Positions 12,662 through 18,312 of a stretch of DNA of 18,312 nucleotides are shown here, in pieces. How positions within the stretch are numbered: position 1 is the first letter of the stretch; each line of letters opens with the position of its first letter. The stretch is from contig JAFRMM010000061.1 of the NCBI GenBank assembly GCA_017430675.1, positions 1 to 18,312 on the forward strand, written 5' to 3'. This DNA comes from Prevotella sp. (lineage in GTDB: Bacteria; Bacteroidota; Bacteroidia; Bacteroidales; Bacteroidaceae). Made by a program: the position numbers and the translations under genes. The notes beneath the pieces were generated by a model. It ran no database searches, was not told the origin of the DNA, and worked only from the letters and a program-made list of their open reading frames with translations.

Positions 12662-14515
12662 TTAATTTTGCTCTGGTGCCTCTTTTTGAGCGTGGAAATA
12701 GTCATAGACGATCTGGGCTTTAGCGGGTCCGATAACGGTAGCCAGTTCCGTCAGTTCTGCCTCACGGATCTTCTTGACCGATTTAAGGGCATTTAGAAGG
12801 CCGTCACGCGTCTTTGGACCAATGCCTGGGATATTGTCCAGTTCGGAGTGTAAAGCGCGCTTAGAACGCTTGTTTCGATGGAATTCAATGGCGAAGCGGT
12901 GCACTTCGTCCTGGATCTGCGTCAGCACGTGGAACAGTTCGGAGTCCGTCTTCAGGGCGACGCTCAACGGCGGGAAGCCATAGAGCAGTTCGTTGGTGCG
13001 GTGACGGTCGTTCTTGGCCAGTCCGGCAATGGGGATATCGAGGTCGAGTTCATCCTGGATCACCTGGCGGATCACCTCCATCTGACCCTTGCCGCCATCG
13101 GCGATAATGAGGTCAGGTAGGGGCTGCTCCTCGTCCATCAGCCGGGTGTATCTCCTGTGTACCACCTCCTTCATCGAGGCGTAGTCGTCAGGTCCCTCGA
13201 CGGTCTTGATATTGTAGCGTTTGTAGTCGCGTTTCGAGGGTTTCATCGCCTTGAAGACCACACAGGCGGCCACGGCATCCGTTCCAGAGATATTCGAGTT
13301 GTCGAAACACTCGACCTGATAGGGCAGTTTGGGCAGGTGGAGTTTGTCCTGCAGTTCCTTCATCAGACGGGTCTGCTTCTGTTCGGGATTCAGTTTCTCG
13401 GCCTGTTTCAGACGGTCGAACTTATACTGTTTGCCGTTCATGACCGAGAGGTCGAGCAGGGTCTTTTTGTCACCTAATTTTGGCACTGTAAACTTCACGT
13501 CCTCCAGTTTGAGGTCCAGTTCCTGAGGCACGATGATTTCCTTGGCATCGCTCTTGAAACGCTGGCGCAGTTCCACGATGCCCAGTTGCAGCAGTTCATC
13601 GTCGGATTCGTTGAGTTTCTTCTTGTATTCGATGGTGAAACTCTGGTTGATGCTGCCGTTGGCGACGTGGATATAGTTGATGTAGGCCATCTTCTCGTCG
13701 CTGGTAATGGAGAACACATCGATGTTGTTGATGGTATGGCTGACCACCTCACTCTTGCTGACGAAGGTGTCGAGGGCGATGTATTTCCGCTTGATTTCCT
13801 CGGCCTCCTCGAAGCGCAATTCTTCGGAGAGACGGAGCATCTCGTCCCTAAGGTCTTTCAGTACTTGTCGCGTGTTGCCTTTCAGGATCTCACGAGCCTG
13901 GAGGATGTTTTTCTGGTAATCCTCGTAGGACTGTTTTCCCACGCACGGACCCATACATTTCTTGATATGGTAGTCGAGGCAGACTCTGTACTTGCCCGTT
14001 TCAATGCCCTCCTTGGCGATGGGTGACATACAGGTGCGCGGGTGATACAGTTCTTTGATAAGGTCGAGCACGGCATACATCGCCCCGACATGGGAGTAGG
14101 GACCGTAGTAGGTGCCCCATTTCTTATTGATGGTGCGGGTCTTAAAGATGCGGGGCAGGTACTCGTTGGTGACGCAGATGGAAGGGTAGGTCTTGCCGTC
14201 CTTCAGGAGCACGTTATAACGGGGGTTGTATTTCTTGATGAGGGAGTTCTCCAGGAGGAGGGCATCTTCCTCCGTATTCACCACTGTATAACTGATGTCG
14301 AAGATCTTCGAGACGAGTACCTTGGTCTTGAAGCGATCCACCTCCGTGTGGAAGTACGAAGAGACCCTCGCCTTGAGATTCTTCGCCTTTCCCACGTAGA
14401 TGATGGTCTTGGTCTCGTCATAGAACTGGTAACTGCCAGGCTTGTCCGGCAGTCTGCTGACGATCCCCTTCAGGTATTTCAATCGTTTCTCGTTCTCTTC
14501 CTTCGTCATGCGCAA
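12662..14515 (-). CDS. uvrC: excinuclease ABC subunit C
   Basis: 617 residues, normal for UvrC, the nuclease that makes both cuts around bulky DNA lesions after UvrAB loading. Seen: GIY-YIG domain (about 22-101; GSYQFYD, IIYVGKAKNLKARV with R50, E89); four cysteines C162, C179, C187, C191 matching the set known to hold an Fe-S cluster in UvrC; a UVR domain for UvrB contact (about 217-249); the RNase H-like nuclease with D405 (CFDNSN), D443/D444, D473 (ADGGKGQ) and H539; and a C-terminal HhH pair (about 560-606, NIPGIGPKT, VIGPAKA). The start could also be M3. It is last in mnmG-apt-uvrC, 51 nt after apt, with a parS-like site in that gap. Confidence 0.98.
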   Translation of the reverse strand: MRMTKEENEKRLKYLKGIVSRLPDKPGSYQFYDETKTIIYVGKAKNLKARVSSYFHTEVDRFKTKVLVSKIFDISYTVVNTEEDALLLENSLIKKYNPRYNVLLKDGKTYPSICVTNEYLPRIFKTRTINKKWGTYYGPYSHVGAMYAVLDLIKELYHPRTCMSPIAKEGIETGKYRVCLDYHIKKCMGPCVGKQSYEDYQKNILQAREILKGNTRQVLKDLRDEMLRLSEELRFEEAEEIKRKYIALDTFVSKSEVVSHTINNIDVFSITSDEKMAYINYIHVANGSINQSFTIEYKKKLNESDDELLQLGIVELRQRFKSDAKEIIVPQELDLKLEDVKFTVPKLGDKKTLLDLSVMNGKQYKFDRLKQAEKLNPEQKQTRLMKELQDKLHLPKLPYQVECFDNSNISGTDAVAACVVFKAMKPSKRDYKRYNIKTVEGPDDYASMKEVVHRRYTRLMDEEQPLPDLIIADGGKGQMEVIRQVIQDELDLDIPIAGLAKNDRHRTNELLYGFPPLSVALKTDSELFHVLTQIQDEVHRFAIEFHRNKRSKRALHSELDNIPGIGPKTRDGLLNALKSVKKIREAELTELATVIGPAKAQIVYDYFHAQKEAPEQN

Positions 14516-14546
14516 ACCCTTTGTTTACAGGCCTTTTGGGTGATTG

Positions 14547-14562
14547 TGTTTCACGTGGAACG
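14547..14562. promoter_or_regulatory. second parS-like ParB site, one mismatch
   Basis: On the minus strand CGTTCCACGTGAAACA matches the ParB-binding parS consensus TGTTnCACGTGAAACA at all fixed positions except the first. It lies in the 51-nt gap between apt and uvrC, 582 bp from the exact site at 15129 and in the same orientation. Confidence 0.78.
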
Positions 14563-14566
14563 TTCC

Positions 14567-15094
14567 CTATACGGTGACGAGGGTGGTGAGGTCGATGTCT
14601 TTAAACAGATCGCGCCCGTGAAGACCTTCGTCAGTGATCTCGATGATGAAGTTCATGTAGATCTTCTTGGGGTGGAAGTGATCTACGAGTTTATAGACAG
14701 CCTTGGCCGTCCCACCAGTGGCGAGCAGGTCGTCGTGGATCAGTACCACATCGTTTTCATCGATGGAGTCGATGTGCATCTCCACTGTATCGACACCATA
14801 CTCCTTCGAGAACGATTCCTTGATGACGGTGGCAGGGAGTTTGCCTGGCTTGCGGGCCAGTACGATACCGCACTTTAATCGGGCGGCGAGGGCAGAGGCC
14901 ATCACGAAACCACGACTCTCAACGCCCACAATCTTGGTGATGCCCTTGTCCTTGTAGATCGCCTCGAGTTCGTCGAGCATCGTCTGTAGGCACTCGGCAT
15001 TCTGATAGAGCGTTGTCACGTCTCTGAAGTTGATGCCCTTCTTGGGGAAATCTGGTATGCAACGCAGATTGTCAATCAATAGTTTGTTATTCAT
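14567..15094 (-). CDS. apt: adenine phosphoribosyltransferase
   Basis: 175 residues. It joins adenine and PRPP to AMP in purine salvage. Seen: IPDFPKKGINFRDVTTL (13-29), ESRGF (59-63), the flexible-loop segment RKPGKLP (81-87), and the PRPP-binding motif VVLIHDDLLATGGTA (116-130, D121/D122). The frame stays open to an ATG at 15148 that overlaps the mnmG stop by 4 nt, but that 18-residue extension (containing FHVK) is simply the parS sequence read in frame. Family members begin just before the IPDFP segment, so 15094 is preferred. It lies between mnmG and uvrC and is flanked on both sides by parS-type sites. Confidence 0.95.
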   Translation of the reverse strand: MNNKLLIDNLRCIPDFPKKGINFRDVTTLYQNAECLQTMLDELEAIYKDKGITKIVGVESRGFVMASALAARLKCGIVLARKPGKLPATVIKESFSKEYGVDTVEMHIDSIDENDVVLIHDDLLATGGTAKAVYKLVDHFHPKKIYMNFIIEITDEGLHGRDLFKDIDLTTLVTV

Positions 15095-15128
15095 AATCAG
15101 CACGTTATGTTTGTTAAAATGTTTGTTT

Positions 15129-15144
15129 TGTTTCACGTGGAACA
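15129..15144. promoter_or_regulatory. parS: parS centromere site (ParB-binding)
   Basis: On the minus strand the 16 bases TGTTCCACGTGAAACA match the parS consensus TGTTnCACGTGAAACA exactly. The site occupies the bases directly after the mnmG stop (15145) and upstream of apt. parS sites are bound by ParB and cluster near chromosome origins, and mnmG (gidA) is a frequent origin-proximal gene. parA and parB are not in the window. Confidence 0.92.
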
Positions 15145-17052
15145 TCATCTGCCCATCAGTACCATCAGTACGTTAATGTCGCTGGGCGAGACGCCAGGGA
15201 TACGACTCGCCTGGGCCAAAGTCTCGGGCTGGATCTTCATCAGTTTCTGACGGCATTCGGTAGAGAGCCCTTGCAGTTCTTCGTAGTTGAAATGGCCCTT
15301 GATGCGGATATTCTCTAAGCGGTGCATCTTCTCAGCCACGATCCGCTCGCGCTCGATATATCCTTTATATTTCATCCGTATCTCCGCTGCCTCTGTAATT
15401 TCCTCCTGTCGATTATTCGGACGATTCAGGACTTCCTTCAACTGTGGGATCAGTTCCGACAGATTCTTCAGATTCAGTTGTGGACGACTGACAAGGTCCA
15501 TCAACTTACAGCCGTACTGGAGTGGGGTAGTGCCCAAGGCTTCCAAGGCGGAATTGATGAGTCTCGGTTTGATCGCGAATTTCTCACAGAAATTGACGAT
15601 TTCTTCGATATGGTGTTTTTTCTCTAACCACCAGTCGTAACGGTCTCTTTTCACCAATCCGAGTTCGTAGGCCTTCTCCGTCAGACGGGCATCGGCATCA
15701 TCCTGCCTCAGAAGGATACGATACTCTGCTCTGGAGGTAAACATACGATAGGGCTCATCAACGCCCTTGGTCACCAGGTCATCGATGAGTACGCCGATAT
15801 AGGCCTCGTCACGATGGAGGATGAAGGGCTCATAGGTGGAATCACTTTCGCTTCCTGCCTTTAATGCGGCATTGATCCCTGCCATCGTTCCCTGACCGCC
15901 AGCCTCCTCATAGCCCGTGGTGCCATTCACCTGACCAGCCATGAAAAGATTCTCAATGATCTTCGATTCCAATGAATGGGTGAGTTGCGTCGGATCGAAG
16001 AAATCGTACTCTATCGCATAGCCGGGACGATAGACTTTGATATCCCTAAAGGCGGGCATCTTCTTCAACGCCTCTATCTGTACATCCATCGGCAGGGAGG
16101 AGGAGAAACCGTTCAGGTACATCTCGTTGGTGTCTTCACCCTCTGGTTCTAAGAATAGCGGATGCTTCTCGCGATCCGGGAAGGTGACCAGTTTTGTCTC
16201 TATCGACGGACAGTAACGAGGGCCAATGGACTGGATCTGTCCGTTATAAAGAGGGGAGTCAGCGAGTCCACTTCTCAGTACCTCGTGCACCTCTGCATTG
16301 GTATTCACCGTCCAACAGGGGAGTTGTTTCAGTGCTCCAGCCTTATTCAGATAACTGAACTGATAGGGCTTCGTCTCACCGGGCTGAATCTCCATTTCAT
16401 CGAAATGTATGGAGCGTTTGTCGATACGAACAGGCGTACCCGTCTTCATGCGGGCCGAGGTAACGCCATGACGCGTGATACTCTCCGTGAAGTGGGGGAC
16501 GGCGGGTTCAGCGATACGCCCTCCTGCCACCATCTTCCTGCCGATATGCATCAGACCGTTGAGGAAGGTACCAGCCGTTACGATGACGCATTTCGCATAA
16601 ATCTCGGCACCCCAGATCGTACGGACACCAATGGCGGTCACACTAGTCTCACTAGTTTGACTAGGTTCTACGATTAACTCATCGGCCTGATCCTGCCAGA
16701 TGTCGAGATTCTCCGTTTCATCGAGTTTTCTCCGCCATTCCCAGATGAACTTTCCTCTGTCGCACTGGGCACGGGGGCTCCACATGGCTGGTCCCTTGCC
16801 GACGTTGAGCATGCGGAACTGTATCGAGGTAGCATCCGTCACGAGTCCCATCTGTCCGCCGAGGGCATCGATCTCTCGCACGATCTGTCCTTTGGCGATA
16901 CCACCGACGGCAGGGTTACACGACATCTGGGCGATCTTGTTCATGTCCATCGTCACCAGGCAGGTCTTAGCACCCATATTGGCACTGGCACAGGCCGCCT
17001 CGCAACCCGCATGACCGCCTCCGATGACGATGACATCATACTTCAAAATCAT
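15145..17052 (-). CDS. mnmG: tRNA uridine-5-carboxymethylaminomethyl synthesis enzyme MnmG (GidA)
   Basis: 635 residues, normal length. With MnmE it installs the carboxymethylaminomethyl group on U34 of certain tRNAs, using FAD and methylene-tetrahydrofolate. Seen: FAD-binding GGGHAG (11-16), GPRYCPSIETK with catalytic-region cysteine C281, AGQVNGTTGYEEAGGQG, and the C-terminal region ending RIPGVSPSDINVLMVLMGR known to contact MnmE. The frame is open to an ATG at 17076, but that codon lies in the -7 element (17074-17081), so the ATG at 17052 that starts MILKYDVIVIGGG is chosen. It heads mnmG-apt-uvrC and is divergent from frdC. Oddity: a three-copy 9-bp in-frame repeat at 16642-16668 coding for part of a surface-like PSQTSETS stretch. 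Confidence 0.97.
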   Translation of the reverse strand: MILKYDVIVIGGGHAGCEAACASANMGAKTCLVTMDMNKIAQMSCNPAVGGIAKGQIVREIDALGGQMGLVTDATSIQFRMLNVGKGPAMWSPRAQCDRGKFIWEWRRKLDETENLDIWQDQADELIVEPSQTSETSVTAIGVRTIWGAEIYAKCVIVTAGTFLNGLMHIGRKMVAGGRIAEPAVPHFTESITRHGVTSARMKTGTPVRIDKRSIHFDEMEIQPGETKPYQFSYLNKAGALKQLPCWTVNTNAEVHEVLRSGLADSPLYNGQIQSIGPRYCPSIETKLVTFPDREKHPLFLEPEGEDTNEMYLNGFSSSLPMDVQIEALKKMPAFRDIKVYRPGYAIEYDFFDPTQLTHSLESKIIENLFMAGQVNGTTGYEEAGGQGTMAGINAALKAGSESDSTYEPFILHRDEAYIGVLIDDLVTKGVDEPYRMFTSRAEYRILLRQDDADARLTEKAYELGLVKRDRYDWWLEKKHHIEEIVNFCEKFAIKPRLINSALEALGTTPLQYGCKLMDLVSRPQLNLKNLSELIPQLKEVLNRPNNRQEEITEAAEIRMKYKGYIERERIVAEKMHRLENIRIKGHFNYEELQGLSTECRQKLMKIQPETLAQASRIPGVSPSDINVLMVLMGR

Positions 17053-17073
17053 AACTGCATCTGTTTCTGCCCG

Positions 17074-17081
17074 CAAAATTA
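17074..17081 (-). promoter_or_regulatory. -7 element of the mnmG-apt-uvrC operon
   Basis: TAATTTTG on the minus strand (17081-17074) matches TAnnTTTG and sits 21 nt upstream of the chosen mnmG start. No clear TTTG lies at the standard distance; the best candidate, TTTC near 17109-17106, is 24 bases away. Confidence 0.5.
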
Positions 17082-17113
17082 CAAATAAATAGTGAAAAAT
17101 TTTACGAAAACAC

Positions 17114-17144
17114 TTGCGCTTTTCATAATTTTTTATTATTTTTG
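17114..17144 (+). promoter_or_regulatory. promoter of the frdC-frdA operon
   Basis: TTG at 17114-17116 and TATTTTTG at 17137-17144 are 20 bases apart and fit the Bacteroidetes consensus. The predicted transcript has a leader of roughly 65-70 nt before the ATG at 17218. The leader is AT-rich and has no Shine-Dalgarno sequence; no riboswitch fold was recognised. Confidence 0.7.
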
Positions 17145-17217
17145 TACCCTCAACGCGTATGAACGTACCTAAATATTAGTATAAAACAATCAATAATTCT
17201 CTAAAATTCAACAACTT

Positions 17218-17904
17218 ATGTGGTTAATCAATTCATCAATTGGTAGAAAAGTTGTGATGTCCGTAACGGGCATTGCGCTGATCTTGTTCCTGACCTTCCA
17301 TGGTTGCATGAACTTGGTAGCGCTCTTCTCTGAGGACGGTTACAACATGATTTGCGAATTCCTGGGTGCCAACTGGTACGCCGTTGTGGCTACACTTGGT
17401 TTGGCTGCCTTGGCAGTGATTCACATCGTCTATGCCTTCATCCTGACGGCGCAGAACAGAAAGGCTCGCGGCAACAACCGCTATGAGGTCTCTACAGTCA
17501 CCAAGGGAGGCATCGTGGAGTGGTCATCGAAGAACATGCTCGTGCTGGGCATCATTGTCCTGCTGGGTCTGCTGTTGCACCTCTACAACTTCTGGTACAA
17601 CATGATGTTTGCCGAGTTGATGGGAACTTATCAGCAGATTGATCCTGCCGACGGTTTCGCCTGGATCAAGGAGACATTTGCCAGCCCGCTCTTCGTGGTG
17701 CTTTACATCATCTGGCTGGTGGCCCTCTGGTTCCACCTGACCCACGGCTTCTGGTCAGCCCTGCAGACCATCGGTTGGAGCGGCAAGATCTGGTTCCAGC
17801 GCTGGAAGTGCATCGGCATCATCTACGTGACGCTGCTGATCCTGGCTTTCGTGGTAGTAGTTTTGGCTTTCGCATTCAAGTGCGCTCCGAGCCTGTGTTG
17901 TTAA
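17218..17904 (+). CDS. frdC: fumarate reductase/succinate dehydrogenase cytochrome b subunit (b558 type)
   Basis: 228 residues, five hydrophobic helices (about 13-36, 54-77, 106-126, 157-177, 199-222). It is the single-chain, di-haem type membrane anchor typical of Bacteroidetes and of Bacillus/Wolinella-like complexes. Likely haem-ligating or conserved histidines are seen at H28 (FHGCMNL), H69 (VIHIVYAF), H121 (LLHLYNFW) and H173/H176 (WFHLTHGFW). It passes electrons between menaquinol and the flavoprotein encoded by the next gene, 20 nt downstream. In fermenting Bacteroidales the complex normally works as fumarate reductase, forming succinate. Whether it is best called FrdC or SdhC cannot be settled by sequence alone. 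Confidence 0.95.
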   Translation: MWLINSSIGRKVVMSVTGIALILFLTFHGCMNLVALFSEDGYNMICEFLGANWYAVVATLGLAALAVIHIVYAFILTAQNRKARGNNRYEVSTVTKGGIVEWSSKNMLVLGIIVLLGLLLHLYNFWYNMMFAELMGTYQQIDPADGFAWIKETFASPLFVVLYIIWLVALWFHLTHGFWSALQTIGWSGKIWFQRWKCIGIIYVTLLILAFVVVVLAFAFKCAPSLCC

Positions 17905-17924
17905 TCGTTTAAAACTGAAGAATT

Positions 17925-18312
17925 ATGGCTAAGAAAATTGATTCTAAGATTCCCGCAGGTCCAGTGCCTGAGAAATGGAAGGAATATAAGGCTCATCAGC
18001 GTCTTGTCAACCCGAAGAACAAACTGAAGTTGGACGTGATCGTCGTTGGTACTGGTTTGGCTGGTGCTTCTGCTGCCGCTTCACTCGGTGAGATGGGCTT
18101 CAACGTGATCAACCTGTGTATTCAGGACTCTCCCCGTCGTGCTCACTCGATTGCCGCCCAGGGTGGTATCAACGCCGCTAAGTGCTATCAGAACGATGGT
18201 GACTCCGTCTATCGTCTGTTCTACGACACCGTAAAGGGTGGTGACTATCGTGCCCGTGAGGCCAACGTCTATCGTCTGGCTGAGGTGTCTAACAATATCA
18301 TCGACCAGTGCG
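17925..18312 (+). CDS. frdA: fumarate reductase/succinate dehydrogenase flavoprotein subunit, N-terminal part, cut by window edge
   Basis: 129 residues are visible; the gene continues past the window. Seen: a lysine-rich N-terminus, the dinucleotide-binding fold [14 protein letters not shown] (38-51), and [13 protein letters not shown] (73-85), in which H74 is at the place of the histidine that covalently carries FAD in SdhA/FrdA. The protein interconverts fumarate and succinate on the cytoplasmic face of the membrane, anchored by the product of the gene 20 nt upstream. An iron-sulfur subunit gene (frdB) is expected downstream, outside the window. The start at 17925 is the only ATG fitting the spacing and the family N-terminus. 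Confidence 0.95.
   Translation, partial: MAKKIDSKIPAGPVPEKWKEYKAHQRLVNPKNKLKLDVIVVGTGLAGASAAASLGEMGFNVINLCIQDSPRRAHSIAAQGGINAAKCYQNDGDSVYRLFYDTVKGGDYRAREANVYRLAEVSNNIIDQC

Noticed and set aside
12926..12936. CACGTGGAACA half of a parS-like site in uvrC
   Set aside because: The other arm does not match (11 of 16 overall), and it is explained by uvrC codons.
14042..14878. 278-codon plus-strand open frame spanning uvrC, the second parS-like site and apt
   Set aside because: It is antisense to two clearly identified genes and crosses their intergenic gap; no domain is seen.
17145..17217. Riboswitch or other structured leader ahead of frdC
   Set aside because: The leader of about 70 nt is AT-rich with only a tiny GTA/TAC inverted repeat, and no known riboswitch core was recognised.

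Overview
The window looks like part of the chromosome of a Bacteroidales bacterium, most likely Prevotellaceae (Prevotella/Segatella/Xylanibacter-like). The reasons are mid-range GC, starts without Shine-Dalgarno sequences, repeated Bacteroidetes-type promoters (TTTG, about 20 bases, then TAnnTTTG), a b558-type cytochrome b followed by a fumarate reductase flavoprotein, DUF3667, and a secreted GH10 xylanase with a CBM6 and a Prevotella-style C-terminal tail. This assignment is inference; there is no rRNA to confirm it.

Left part (1-3604, all minus strand): the N-terminal part of an AAA_14-type ATPase behind its own promoter and a 33-bp tandem repeat, then the operon ychF-lgt-DUF3667 read from a promoter at 3573-3604 towards a weak terminator at 561-586. 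Next comes a two-gene plus-strand unit (3713-6186): a GH10 endoxylanase overlapping by 4 nt (ATGA) a secreted DUF3237 protein. This is a small hemicellulose unit with no SusC/SusD partner, inserted between housekeeping genes. polA (minus) converges on it with a 3-nt gap. polA is divergent from a long-chain polyprenyl diphosphate synthase, whose 3' end faces deoC across a bidirectional terminator.

Middle (10063-12233, minus): a compact operon dtd - two small membrane proteins - MazG-like pyrophosphohydrolase - deoC. It combines D-aminoacyl-tRNA removal, nucleotide clean-up and deoxyribose-phosphate catabolism. Upstream, 12234-12661 has no gene but holds a nested inverted-repeat element and a three-copy 21-bp tandem repeat.

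Right part (12662-17052, minus): mnmG-apt-uvrC. One exact and one near-exact ParB-binding parS site sit in the two intergenic gaps of this unit, which suggests an origin-proximal centromere region. Divergent from mnmG, the fumarate reductase/succinate dehydrogenase operon starts with frdC and runs off the window in frdA. The polyprenyl synthase could make the menaquinone side chain this membrane complex needs.

Most of the window is conserved housekeeping DNA. The parts most worth a second look are the parS pair around apt, the repeat element between uvrC and dtd, the xylanase-DUF3237 pair, and the repeat upstream of the AAA ATPase.
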